The notes below the pieces were generated by a model. The model was not told the origin of the DNA and searched no databases. It was given only the letters and a program-made list of their open reading frames with translations. Source: Cymbidium sinense (Eukaryota > Streptophyta > Magnoliopsida > Asparagales > Orchidaceae). From it: a stretch of DNA of 64,000 bases. The stretch spans positions 112,471,121 to 112,535,120 of the forward strand of contig CM038222.1 in the NCBI GenBank assembly GCA_021442155.1, in the 5' to 3' direction. Made by a program: the position numbers and the translations under genes. Positions 24,060 through 35,151 of this stretch are shown piece by piece. The first letter of the stretch is position 1. Each line of letters begins with the position of its first letter.

Positions 24060-25215
24060 AAATCATTCTATTCGTTCACCATGTGAACTCTAAGTCTTAT
24101 AAATATAGCATTCCAAAGGGATGTAAGTCCAGTTTATTTGTTTGCCATGCGAACACTCCTATAAACTTATTTGGCATTCCAAAGGGATGTAAGTCCAATC
24201 TACCCATTCTCCATGTGAACACCTCTATAACTTAGCATTCCAAAGGGAAGTAAATTCAATCTATTTATTCATCATGTGAACACTCCTATAAACCTATTTG
24301 GCATTCCAAAGAGATGTAAGCCCAATCTATCTGTTCACCATGTGAACACCTCAATAACTTAGCATTCCAAAGGGATGTAAGCCCAATCTATTTGTTCATC
24401 ATGCGAACAATCCTATAAACTTATCTGGCATTCCAAAGAGTTGTAAGCCCAATCTATCTATTCACCATGAGAGCACCTCTATAACTTGGCATTCCAAAGG
24501 GATGTAAGCCCAATCTATCCATTTTTTATGTGAACACCTTTATAGCTAGGCATTCCAAAGGGATGTAAGTTCAATATAATTGTTCACCATGCAAACACTC
24601 ATTTGAACCTATTTAGCATTCCAATGGGATGTAAGTCCAACCTTTTTATTTGCTATTCAAACATCTAACCTACTTGGCATTCTAAAGAGATGTAAGTCCA
24701 ATCCTTATATTCGTCATGAAAATAGCCCTATTTGGCATTCCAAAGGGATGTAAGTCCAACTTTTTCATTCACTAGGCGACCATCTAACATACTTAGCAAT
24801 TTAAAAGGATGTAAGTACAATCCATATATTTGCCATGTGAACCTACACCCTATCTAGAAATCCAAATGGTTGTAAGTCCAATCCTTATGTTCGCCATGCA
24901 AACCTAAACCCTATCTAGCATTCTAAATAGATGTAAGTACAATTCATATATTCACCATGCGAACCTTCACCCTATCTTGCATTCCAAAGATATGTAAGTC
25001 AAATCTACTTGTTCTCCAAATGAACATCCTATAATTCTAACATTCTAAAGAGATGTAAGTCCAATCTACGTATTTGTCATGCAAACCTAAATTCTAAGGG
25101 GATGCAAGTCTAATCTACTTGTTCTCCATATGAACACCCTATAATTTTGGCAATCCAAATAATATAAGTCTAATTTAGTCATTCACCATGTGAACACCTC
25201 GATAATTCTAGTTTC
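24060..25215. repeat. Minisatellite with alternating 66/61-bp units (about 18 units)
   Basis: The unit is anchored by GCATTCCAAAGGGATGTAAG followed by YCCAATCTATCTRTTCACCA and TGTGAACA. Anchor positions 24108, 24174, 24235, 24301, 24362, 24428 and 24489 give spacings 66, 61, 66, 61, 66, 61. Long units end CTCCTATAAACTTATTTG and short ones ACCTCTATAACTTA, so the array is built of about 127-bp dimers. Units after about 24550 are less regular and decayed. It probably belongs to the 3' untranslated region of a Tat-type element. Confidence 0.92.
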
Positions 25216-25225
25216 CTTATTAAAA

Positions 25226-25945
25226 TGTGATAGTTTGCACCCACAAGGACTAAATTGGGATCAATTTTATATGATAATTTCTTTGTGAAGATCATTTTGG
25301 ATCAGTTTTGTATAGTTGGGGGATTAATTGGAGAAAAAAGATACTTTATGACTTAATTGGTAGTTAGGGGACTATACAGGGATTTGATATATTATAAAAG
25401 CAACCCTTTTAATTTTATAGAAATGAATAGTTCATGTAGACTTTGACGAGCATTCTGGACATGCTTCCAAAGTAGTTTTAATTGACAAGGTGTTGCTTTC
25501 AGCTGTGCATCTCTAGTTTATGACTGAAGGCATTCATCCATGAGAGAAATTATTATGTGTAGAGTTCAAATGTTGATCTACATAGACAAATAGCATTATG
25601 CCATGTGATGCTGATAATTTTAATAAAAAATAATTTTTTGGCCTGATGATCTGGCCCATTCATTCATGGACATTTTTTTATTGGTTTGTGATGAATAATA
25701 AAAGATGTCTGGCTGTATGTACTCATGCCTTAAAAGGTAAAACACCATGGATGTGCTTTGCGTCATCATCTGTGGTAATATGATTTGGAGATTTGTTATC
25801 ATTTGTTTGTCACACAATTTTGTTTTTTTAGTCCACACAGTTTTGTTGATATTCACATCATCATTGAACTTTTCAGGTTAAGGATTTGATTATTTTCTTG
25901 AGGAAGTTTATAGCCTTTGTTTTTCTTTTTTCATTTTCAAGGCAT
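25226..25945 (+). mobile_element. Possible LTR start with promoter, then unassigned sequence
   Basis: TGTGATAGTTTGCACCC at 25226 follows the minisatellite directly. A good TATA box (ATTATAAAAG, 25391-25400) lies about 170 bp in, as in a short plant LTR U3. The minisatellite-LTR order is what a Tat 3' end would show, but this LTR does not resemble the long family at 14.0 or 35-57 kb. No end or target duplication was found. The last 400 bases hold nothing recognisable; a minus-strand frame (25620-25856) has no motif. Confidence 0.35.
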
Positions 25946-25962
25946 GGTGCATGCAACCAGCA
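25946..25962. repeat. Target site duplication of the outer RTE LINE (left copy)
   Basis: GGTGCATGCAACCAGCA matches GGTGTATGCAACCAGCA at 31772-31788 with one difference. The two flank a plus-strand RTE-type LINE, as expected for target-primed reverse transcription. Confidence 0.85.
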
Positions 25963-26363
25963 GGTGTGATTATAGATAAAAGTTTGAAGGATAATGTTAT
26001 AAATATTAATAGATATGGAGATAGAATTATAGCATTAAAGATTCTTATTGATATTATGATTATCAATGTTATAAGTGTTTGTGCTCCTTAAGTAGGTTTG
26101 GATTTAGGCTTAAAAAAAAATTTTAGAATGAATTAGAGGGATTAATACAAAAGATACCTCTTGAAGAAAAAAAATTATTGGAGGAGATTTAAATGGACAT
26201 GTTGGTTGAGTGGTAGAAGATTTTAAAAATATTCATGGTGGTTATGGATTTGGAGTGATTAATGAAGAAGGTAGGACTATATGAGATTTTGCTTTAGCCT
26301 ATGATTTTGTAGTTGCTAACTTTATTTAAGAAAAGTGATGAGCTTATTATTACTTATAAAAAT

Positions 26364-26380
26364 AGATCTAGTAAAACACA
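26364..26380. repeat. Target site duplication of the nested RTE LINE (left copy)
   Basis: AGATCTAGTAAAACACA is repeated exactly at 29523-29539. In the outer element this sequence is the single codon stretch before KTQID, so the right copy restores the outer reading order. Confidence 0.95.
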
Positions 26381-26420
26381 ACAACAACAATAACAACAAC
26401 AAGAAGAAGCCTTAATCCCA

Positions 26421-28524
26421 CTAGGTGGGGTCGGCTACATGAATCCTTCCTCTCCATTGTGTCTTATTATGTGTCAAATTCTCATTTAATTCAAGTATAC
26501 TAAGATCATTTTTTATACATCTTAACCAAGTCTTTTTAGGTCTACCTCTACCTTTCTTAACATAAGGAAAATCTAATGCATCTACTCTCCTAATCGGGTC
26601 ATTGGATGGTTGACGCTTTATGTGGCCAAACCATCTAAGGCGACTCTCCCTAATCTTATCTACCATTGGAGCTACTCCAACTTTTTCCCGAACATACTCA
26701 TTTTGCATTCTATCTCTAAGGGTAAAGCCACTCATCCACCTGAGCATCCTCATCTCTGTAACACTTAACTTAGTCTTATGTTTCTTTTTTATTGGCCAAC
26801 ATTCTGCACCATAAGTCATTGCAGGTCTTACCACCATCTTATAAAATTTTTCCTTAAATTTAAGTAGAACTTTTCTATCACATAATAGGACAGATGCAAT
26901 CCTCCACTTCAACCATCCAACTTGAATTCTACTAATAACATCTCCATCTATTTCACCATCATTTTGAACAATAAAGCCTAAATATCTGAATCGGTCACTC
27001 TTGTTAATGACTTGATCACCTAAAGTCACAACACTACCATTAAAACTTCTACAACTAAAATTACACTCCATATATTCAGTTTTAGATCTACTTAAATGAA
27101 AACCTTTAGACTCTAAAGTTGACCTCCATAATTCAAGTTTCTTGGACTCCTCTCTAGTCTTATCAATAAGAAGAATGTCATCGAAAAAAAGCATACACCA
27201 AGGTACATTTTCTTGTAAATGCCTCAAGAACATCCATAACTAAAGTAAAAAATATAAGGGCTTAATGTTGATCCTTGATGTAATCCAACTGAAATAGAAA
27301 AATATTTTGTCAATCCTCCTTGTGTTTGGACACAAGTAACAGCTCTAGTATACATATCCTTAATGACTTGAATATAACCAAAATTAACTTATTTCTATTC
27401 TAGAACTCTCCAAAGAACATCTCTTGAGACTTTATCATAAGCTTTCTCTAAATCAATAAATATCATATGTAGATCCTTCTTATTTTCGCTATGCTTCTCC
27501 ATCAAACCTCTTAACAAATGTATAGCACCCATAGTAGATCTACACGGCATGAAACCAAAGACAGAGAAACTTCTATATCACATCGTAACTATGCTCACTC
27601 AATTACTCTCTCCCATAATTTTAATGTATGGCACATTAACTTAATTCCTCTATAATTTGTGCACTCTTGTGCATCACCTTTATTCTTAAATATAGGAACC
27701 AACAAACTCTTTCTCCACTCATCTGACATCTTTTTAGTCTTTAAAATAACATTAAAAAGATTTATAAGCCAAGAAATTCCTTGATCTCCTAAACATTTCC
27801 ACACTTCTATTGGAATATTATCCGGTCCTACTGCTTTTCCACATTTCATTTTCTTTAAAGCTTCACTAACTTCAGATTTACTAATACTAATGATAAAATG
27901 AAATTCTCTATTTTATTTAGGGTATTAAGGTTGCTAAAATCAATCATACTTTCAGATCTTTCATTAAAAAGTTTATTAAAATACCTCATCCACCTATTTT
28001 CAATATCTTTTTCTAAGAAAAGCACTTTATTATTTTCATCCTTAATACCCCTTACTTGAACTATGTCTTTACTTCTCCTATCTCTTTTGGTTGGCTAACT
28101 TATACATACATCTTTCACCTTCTTTGGTATCTAATCTATTGTATAAATCACTAAAAGCTAAATTTTTGCAACATATATTGCTTTCTTAGAATCTCTATAG
28201 CCATTTTATATATTTCCCAATTCTCGAGTTTTACATCTAAACCAAGTTTTATAACAATGCTTCTTATTTCTTATCTTTTCTTGCACACTGACTCCACCAA
28301 CTATTCTTATTAAAAGAAGCTTTTCCTTTTAATTTGCTACACATCTTTAGCAACTTGCTTAATTTCACTTGATATTTTTTCCCACATATAGCTTCCTTAT
28401 GAACATCCCAAACTCTAATTTCTTGTAGCTTGCTCTTAAAAATATTTTTATTTGTATTCTTTAAGTGTCCCCATCTAATCCTAAGATAATAATTTAGTTT
28501 ATTTTTTCTCTTACAACCTTTCAT
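26421..28524 (-). pseudogene. RTE LINE reverse transcriptase, frame-broken
   Basis: The RT part is split into several minus-strand frames. At 28524-28264 is the linker (KNKLNYYLRIRWGHLK). At 27849-27595 are the RT fingers (MKCGKAVGPDNIPIEVWK, SDEWRKSLLVPIFKNKGD, YRGIKLMCHTLKLWERVIE). At 27233-26421 is the palm and C-terminus: LFFDDILLID at the catalytic site, where FADD has become FFDD with both aspartates retained. RYLGFIVQNDGEI, RPAMTYGAECWPIKKKH, RWFGHIKRQP and GRGRPKKTWLRC follow. The region with GFMPGRST (about 27590-27300) is out of frame. It would copy the LINE RNA at the nicked target; as it stands it is broken by at least three frame interruptions. Confidence 0.9.
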
Positions 28525-28581
28525 ATTAAAATCTAAAACTAATAGTCGATATTGGATACTTAAAATTTCACTTGGAATGAC

Positions 28582-29205
28582 CTAACAATCTTTACAATCT
28601 AAACGATCTATTTTTCTTATCAAACAATAATCAATCTGTGTTTTACTATATCCATTTTTATAAGTAATAATATGTTTATCTCTTTTCTTAAATAAAGTAT
28701 TAGCAACTACAAAATCATAATCTAAGGCAAAATCTAATATAGTCCTACCTTCTTCATTAGTCACTCCAAATTTATAACCACCATGAATACTTTTAAAATC
28801 TTCTACCACTCTACCAACATGTCCATTTAAATCTCCCCCAATAAATACTTTTTCTTCAAGAGGTATCTTTTGTATTAATCCCTCTAATTCATTCCAAAAT
28901 TTTTCTTTTGAGCTTACCTCCAAACCTACTTGAGGAGCATAGACACTTATAACATTAATAATCTTAGTATCAACAATAATCTTTAAAGCTATAATTTTAT
29001 CTCCACATCTATTAATACTTATAGCATTATCCTTCAAACTTTTATCTATAATCACACCTACACCATTTTTAGTTCGACTTTTCCTTGAATACCAAAGTTT
29101 AAAACCTAAACTATCAATCTCCTTGGCCTTCTCACCAACCCATTTAGTTTCTTGAACACATAAAATATTTATCTTTCTATGAACCATAATATCTATTAAT
29201 TCCAT
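28582..29205 (-). pseudogene. RTE LINE endonuclease domain (EEP family)
   Basis: A 207-codon open frame holds the apurinic-like endonuclease. It has CVQETKW near residue 17 (metal-binding Glu), GVGVIIDKS, INVISVYAPQVG, FIGGDLNGHVG near residue 123 (catalytic Asp/Asn), and SKTQIDYCLI near residue 188 (the D of the SDH/QIDY position). All main catalytic motifs are present, so this domain looks intact. The polyprotein breaks shortly after CKDC, where the RT frame should continue. The true start may be slightly upstream of the ATG used here. Confidence 0.88.
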
Positions 29206-29522
29206 TAATTTACATGTAAGAGTACCTATATTCCAAGATCATAACCTAATTCTAGTTTCATGGACTAACTTCTTTGCCGCATCCCCATAATATGGGAACC
29301 CTTGCTTATTTAACACACCCGCACGGCGAATGACTCTAGCACATTTTTCACTGTATTCATACAGTGTCGCTTCCACGGGATGCCCTAGCATTAACACAAT
29401 GATTTAAAGGATTCATGTCATGATTATTTCAACAAATTTTATGCTGGCTGTCGACTACATAATGTAACCCTCCACTTTTTGCATCCGGACTTGGGATTGG
29501 CAATGGTAGTGTTTTAAAACAC

Positions 29523-29539
29523 AGATCTAGTAAAACACA
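29523..29539. repeat. Target site duplication of the nested RTE LINE (right copy)
   Basis: Exact copy of AGATCTAGTAAAACACA at 26364-26380; the outer LINE resumes in this sequence. Confidence 0.95.
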
Positions 29540-31771
29540 GATTGATTATTTTTTGATAAGAAAAATATATCATTTAGATTGTAAAGATTGTAAGGTCATT
29601 CCAAGTGAAAGATTAAGCACCCAACATCGACTATTAATTCTAGATTTTAAGATGAAAGATTGAAAATGAAAAATAAATCAAATTATTATCCTACGATTAG
29701 ATGGGGGCACTTAAAGAACACTAATAAAAATATTTTTAAGAGTAGAATTTGGATGTTCATAAAGAAGCTAATGTTATGTGGGAAAAAGTAGCAAGTAAAA
29801 TTAAGCAAATTGCAAAAAAAATGTGCTTGGAGAATCAAAAGAAAAAAAGCTTCTTTTAATAAAAATAGTTGGTGGTGGAGTCAGAATGTGTAATAAAAGA
29901 TGAGATATAAGAAGCATTATTATAAAACTTGGTTTAGATGTAAAAATGCGAAGAATTGGGAAAGATATAAAGTGCCCCGTAGAGATTCTAAGAATGTAAT
30001 ATATGATGCAAAAAATTTCTTTTTAGTGATTTATACAATAGATTGGATACCAAAGAAGGTGAAAGATGTATGTATAAGTTAGCCAACCAAAGAGACAGGA
30101 GAATTAAAGATCTAGTTCAAGTGAAGTGTGTTAAGGATGAAAATCATAAAGTACTTTTCTTAGAAAAGGATATTGAAAATAGGTTGATGAGGTCTTTTTA
30201 TAAACTTTTTAATGAAGGATTTAAAAATACGATTGATTTTAGCAACCTAAATACCCTAAACAAAAATAAAAAAATTTATTTTTATCATCGTATTAGTAAA
30301 TTTGAAGTTAAAGAAGCTTTAAGGAAAATAAAATGTGGAAAAATAGTAGGACTTCATGATATTCCAATAGAAGTGTGGAAACATTTAGGAGATCAAGGAA
30401 TTTATTGGCTTATAATTCTTTTTAATGTTATTTTAACGACTAAAAAGATGTCAGATGAGTGGAGAAAGAGTTTATTGGTTCCTATATTTAATAATAAAGG
30501 TGATGCATAAGAGTGTGCAAATTATAAAGGAATTAAGTTAATGTGTCATACATTAAAATTATGGGAGAGAGTAATTGAGCATAGGTTAAGATGTAACACA
30601 AAAGTTTCTCACAATCAGTTTGGTTTTATGCCAGGTAGATCAACTATAGATGATATACATTTGTTAAGAGGATTGATGGAGAAGTATAGAGAAAGTAAGG
30701 AGGATCTACATATGATATTTATTGATTTAGAGAAAGCTAATGATAAAGTTTCAAGAGATGTTCTTTGGAGAGTTCTAGAAAAGAAAAGAGTTAATATTGG
30801 TTTTTAGTTGGATATGTATACTAGAGTTATCACTTGTGTCCAAACACTAGGAGGATTGACAAAACATTTTCCTATTTCAGTTGGATTACATCAAGGATCA
30901 GCTTTAAGCCCTTATCTTTTTGGTTTAATTATGGATGTTCTTACAAGGCATCTATAAGAAGATGTACCTTGGTGTGTGCTTTTTGCCAATAACATTCTTC
31001 TTATTGATAAAACTAGAAGAGTCCAAGAGAAACTTGAATTATGGAGGTAAACCTTAGATTATAAAGGTTTTTGTTTAAGTAGATCTAAAACTAAATATAT
31101 GGAGTGTAATTTTAGTTGTAGAAGTTATAATAGTAGTGTTGAGACATTGGGTGAACAAGTCTTTTAAAAGAGTGAGTGATTCAGATATCTAGGCTCTATT
31201 GTTCAAAATGATGGTGAAATAGATGCAGATGTTATTAGTAGAATTCAAGTTGGATGGTTGAAGTGGAGGAATGCTTCTGGCTTGTTGTGTGGTAGAAAAG
31301 TACTGCTTAAACTTAAGAGAAAATTTTATAAGATGGTGATAAGACCTGCAATGTTTTATGTGCAAAATGTTGGCCAATAAAATAGAAGCATAAGGCTAAG
31401 TTAAGTGTTGCAGAGATGAGGAGGCTCAAATGGATGAGTGGCTTTTCTCTTAGAGATAAAATAAAAAATGAGTATGTTTAGGATAAAGTTGGAGTAGCTC
31501 CAGTGGTAGATAAGATTAGAGATAGTCGCTTAGATGGTTTTGCCACATAAAGCATCGACGTCCAATGACCCGGTTAGGAGAGTAGATACATTAGATTTTC
31601 CTTATGTTAAGAAAGGTAGAGGTAGACCTAAAAAGACTTGGTTAAGATGTATAAAAAATGACATTAATATACTTGAATTAAATAAGAATTTGGCACATAA
31701 TAGGACACAATAGAAATGAAGGATTCATGTAGTCGACCCCCTTAGTGGGATTAAGGCTTGTGGTTGTTGTT

Positions 31772-31788
31772 GGTGTATGCAACCAGCA
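31772..31788. repeat. Target site duplication of the outer RTE LINE (right copy)
   Basis: GGTGTATGCAACCAGCA, one mismatch from the copy at 25946-25962, directly after the (TTG)n tail. Confidence 0.85.
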
Positions 31789-31944
31789 ATATTTAATTCT
31801 CATCATAATTCAACGCAATAAGGTTTTTCTTTCTCTTTTTGGTAAACATATTATTTCATTGTTTTGTTTTCTTTAACAATGCAATCATCAAGATTTCTCT
31901 ACTGAGGCACGGTGATGCTAACTGCTATTGTGACTAATCTTTTA

Positions 31945-32345
31945 TAGGCATGTTAAGTCTATTTAGGTCTACCTCTACTTTTCTTAACATAAGCCAAATC
32001 TAATACATCTACTCTTCTATTTGGGACATCAGATGATAGATGTTTTATATAATCAAATCATCTAAGATTACACTCTCTAATCTTAACTACCACTGGAGCT
32101 ACTCCAACCTTTTTACATATATATTCACTTTATATTTTGTCTCTAAATGTAAATCCACTTATGAACCTAAGCTTACTCATCTCTACAACACATAATTTTA
32201 TGCTTCTCTTTTACTAGTCAAAATTTTTCACCATAAAGCATTGTAGTTCTCACCATCATATTATTAAATATTCTCTTAAGTCTATGCAGTACTTTTCTAT
32301 TACACAACAATTCTGATGCAGGTCTCACATTCTCTCATCATCAAA
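31945..32345 (-). mobile_element. RTE LINE 3' coding fragment
   Basis: The sequence parallels 26515-26900 of the nested element: TTTAGGTCTACCTCTACTTTTC, then the R-A/V-D, HIKR-like, PVVVKIRE- and KHKIKL-type codons on the minus strand. Identity is clearly lower than between the two larger copies. There is no 3' terminal motif or tail on the left side and no obvious duplication, so it is an old internal fragment. Confidence 0.8.
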
Positions 32346-33707
32346 TGGTAAAATGAAATTGCATTGAAGGGGGATAATATTTGTGGAAATTTTTGTCTCC
32401 TTTAGTATTTTTCTCCCAGCAGTCAACCTTCCATAGTCTCTTCATCCTTGTAGTGATTCTTGGATTATTATTATCTTTTTATCAATTTGTGGACTATTGT
32501 AACTATTTTAAAATTATTATTCTCTATTTGGTTATCAATCCATAGATTATTTTAATTATTATTGTCTAAATTTGACTCTTTCCTATAAGAGCTCTCCTCA
32601 TATTGTATAGATATTGAAAATGTTGGAATAAAATGTTGGAATAAAATACTACAATTCTCTCCATTTCTTGCCATCTTTTGTGATTTACATTTGGAAAGCT
32701 TATCAGTAGTATTTTCTCCACCATGAAATATAATTATCAAGCAGTATGTGAATAATCATTGGGTACACTTTGAACCAAAGTTTTGAGGGATTAATTCAAG
32801 ATTATCTAAGCTTTATTTTAATCAAATTCATAGTTGAGATAATGATTGGCTTGATGATAACAAGAACATCCTCCTCCAAATGGTATGGAATTGTCTTGTT
32901 TCTCTAGAATAGTTTCGTCAAAAACTTCAGTCTGTACTGATAAGTCATATTTGTTGATTATGATGATGACGGTCTCATGTGCCATGGTTACTACTTTCTT
33001 CCCTCATAATTACTAGTGTAAACAAGCTTAAATATTATATATTTGTTAACATATGATTTCGAACACATGCTGTTCATGAACATAACACCTATTTTAATGT
33101 CATATAAATTATAAAAAATACATGTCTTCATGCATATATACAAATATCTATATTAATATAAATATATGAATATGAATGTATACAATCTATGGAAGTCCAT
33201 GCACGTAGATACACAAAGGAATAAATATATGCTAACATTCTTATTTTTATGTGTATATAAACATAATCAAGCTATGATTGAGTGAAAAACTATCGAACAT
33301 GAACAATGAATGCTATTGATAGCTTTAGTCACTAAACTTTGTCTTCGTATGTTATCATTCCATATTCATATCCTCAACAATTATTATGATAATGTCATCT
33401 TGCTATTTTCCATGTATGAGTAGGGTTGTGAATGAATTGAGTGATGTGAAGTATTAGGTTGTTTAAGTTCATTCATTGATTTTCTAATTGAGTTTGAATC
33501 AAATAGGAATATGCTTCGAGTTTTAAAGTTTTTTTTTGAAACTTATTAATTAGGTTTATTATTGAGTTTGAACTGAAATCAAGTTTTATCAAGTTTAATT
33601 AATTATATGTTTGGTGCTAATAATTTAACCAGAGTCTAATTACTGTACATAATTGAATTTAAAATTTTTAATAAAAATTGGCACAACTTATTTAAGTTGT
33701 TTAGTGA

Positions 33708-33711
<4 letters not shown>
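32346..33711. other. AT-rich intergenic DNA, nothing identified
   Basis: No domain or terminus recognised. A minus frame at 32552-32740 has no motif. The word GTATGTGAATAATCATTGGGTACACTTT near 32744-32771 recurs in both arms of the duplication at 33.8-35.1 kb and may mark the source locus of that sequence. Confidence 0.45.
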
Positions 33712-33744
<33 letters not shown>

Positions 33745-33776
33745 AGAGAGAGAGAGAGAAGAAGAAGAAGAAGAAG
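33712..33776. repeat. Compound microsatellite (TA)n-(GA)n-(GAA)n
   Basis: Thirty bases of TA pass into GA repeats and then GAA repeats. The GAAGAAGACAT end is the start of the duplicated unit that follows. Confidence 0.92.
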
Positions 33777-34417
33777 ACATCAAAATGTATGTTTACTAAC
33801 ATAAATAGACTAGTGAGCTAATGTTCAAATTTGTTTATTTATATAAGTTTAAAAATTTTACTTAAGCTTGTTCAATTATGTGCATAAACAACCATTAACA
33901 AGTAGTATGTGAATAATCATTGGGTACACTTTTTTGCTTAGTACCTTAAGTTTATGTTGGCTTCCCCAGTAATGGCTAAGCATGAATTCATTAAGGATGG
34001 CCTCAAGAGGCAACCAATGCTATCAACTACTTTTGAAATGTTTCAAAGCTTTAGATGAAATATTGGAGTGGATGAATGCATCAATGATGGCCTTAAGAGG
34101 TGATGCTACCAACTACTTTTGGAGCATTTCAGAGCTTAAGATGAAATATTGGAGTGGATGTTGGTTTTTTATTTCCTTTATGGTTTTCAAGTTTTCATTT
34201 GAATTTAGGTCCAATGATTATTGAGCTTCTTTTGGAACTTGTTTCACCAAAGAATATCAATGTTAGTGATATCTAAGGAAATTGATTTTTTTTTAAATTC
34301 TCTTGTGTTCTATTTAGAACATGCATATATAAAGGAATTAAGTTAATGTCCTATACATTAAAATTTTGGGAGAGAGTAATTGATTATAGGCTATGATGTG
34401 TGTGGTGTTTATTTTTG
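33771..34417. repeat. Tandem duplication, copy 1
   Basis: This runs from AAGAAGACATCAAAATGTATG to GTGTGGTGTTTATTTTTG and is repeated at 34541-35151 with a few per cent change plus a short deletion near 34200-34250. It includes an internal near-repeat (AACTACTTTTGRA...AGATGAAATATTGGAGTGGATG at 34023 and 34107) and a roughly 65-bp RTE LINE snippet (AAAGGAATTAAGTTAATG..., 34330-34394). An 80-codon frame at 33982-34224 is not kept in copy 2, so it is not considered coding. Confidence 0.88.
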
Positions 34418-34494
34418 GTTCTTGTTTATGCGTATGATGTGTGTGTATAGATGGTGGGGGACATATATGTCAAGATGTTTATTTAATATGCTCA

Positions 34495-34496
<2 letters not shown>

Positions 34497-34541
<45 letters not shown>
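34497..34541. repeat. (AT)n microsatellite between duplication copies
   Basis: Forty-five bases of alternating AT directly before copy 2. Its position equals that of the microsatellite before copy 1. Confidence 0.95.
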
Positions 34542-34543
<2 letters not shown>

Positions 34544-35151
34544 AAGACATCAAAATGTATGTTTACTAACATAAATAGACTACTGAGCTAATGTTCAAAT
34601 TTGTTTATTTATATAAGTTTTAAAATTTTATGTAAGCTTGTTCAATTATGTGCATAAACAACCATTAACAAGCAATATGTAAATAATCATTGGGTACACT
34701 TTTTTGCTTAGTACCCTAAGTTTGTGTTGGCTTCTCCAGTAATGGAAAAGCATGAATGGATTAAGGATGGCCTCAAGAGGAAACTGATGCTATCAACTAC
34801 TTTTGAAACATTTCAAAGCTTTAGATGAAGTATTACAGTGGATGAATGCAACAGTGATGGCCTTAAGAGGTGATGCTACCAACTACTTTTGGAGCATTTC
34901 AGAGCTTAAGATGAAATATTGGAGTGGATGTTGATTTTTTATTTTCTTTATGGTTTTCAAGTTTTCATCCAATTTAGGTCCCATAGAATATCAATGTTAG
35001 TGATATCTAAGAAAATTGATTTTTTTTTAATTCTCTTTGTGTTCTATTTATAACATGCATATATAAAGGAATTAAGTTAATGTGCTATACATTAAAATTT
35101 TGGGAGAGAGTAATTGATTATAAGCTATGATGTGTGTGGTGTTTATTTTTG
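34541..35151. repeat. Tandem duplication, copy 2
   Basis: Second copy of the 33771-34417 unit, including the RTE snippet at 35062-35127. It ends abruptly at GTTTATTTTTG, where the first long-family LTR copy begins, so the LTR insertion or a deletion cut its right side. Confidence 0.88.

Larger units (their letters stand above)
26381..29522 (-). mobile_element. Nested, near-complete RTE-clade LINE
   Basis: A 3142-bp minus-strand element lies between exact 17-bp duplications. Its 5' end is at 29522 (GTGTTTTAAAACAC start, then a CGGATGCAAAAAGTGGAGGG leader). Its 3' end is at 26381, with the conserved GTCGGCTACATGAATCC complement and a (GTT)n tail. It encodes an endonuclease and an RT, described separately. 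RTE elements move by nicking the target with the endonuclease and priming reverse transcription there. Fewer breaks than in the outer copy agree with later insertion. It is one of the better preserved elements here but not intact. Confidence 0.95.
25963..31771 (+). mobile_element. Outer RTE-clade LINE, 5' truncated, split by a nested LINE
   Basis: Two segments, 25963-26380 and 29540-31771 (2650 bp together), form one plus-strand element. The left segment covers the endonuclease middle (GVIIDKSLKDNVI, INVISVCAP, then frame-broken GGDLNGHV). The frame resumes at 29540 with the KTQIDYFLIRK end of that domain. RT follows with breaks: at 30043-30510 the ALRKIKCGK...DIPIEVWKHLGDQG and EWRKSLLVPIF motifs, at 30541-30807 LWERVIEHRLR...NQFGFMPGRSTIDDIH, and near 30980 LFANNILLID, where the catalytic FADD has become FANN. 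The C-terminal ECNFSCR...FRYLG, RTW-like and GRGRPKKTW motifs reach 31.7 kb. It ends in the family 3' terminus and a (TTG)n tail. The 5' end is missing and the element is dead. Confidence 0.92.

Noticed and set aside
24060..25215. CRISPR-like array of repeats and spacers
   Set aside because: Whole 61-66 bp units are similar, with no unique spacers, in a plant genome; it is a minisatellite.
26620..26814. Plus-strand open frame in the nested LINE
   Set aside because: Shadow of the well-supported minus-strand reverse transcriptase.
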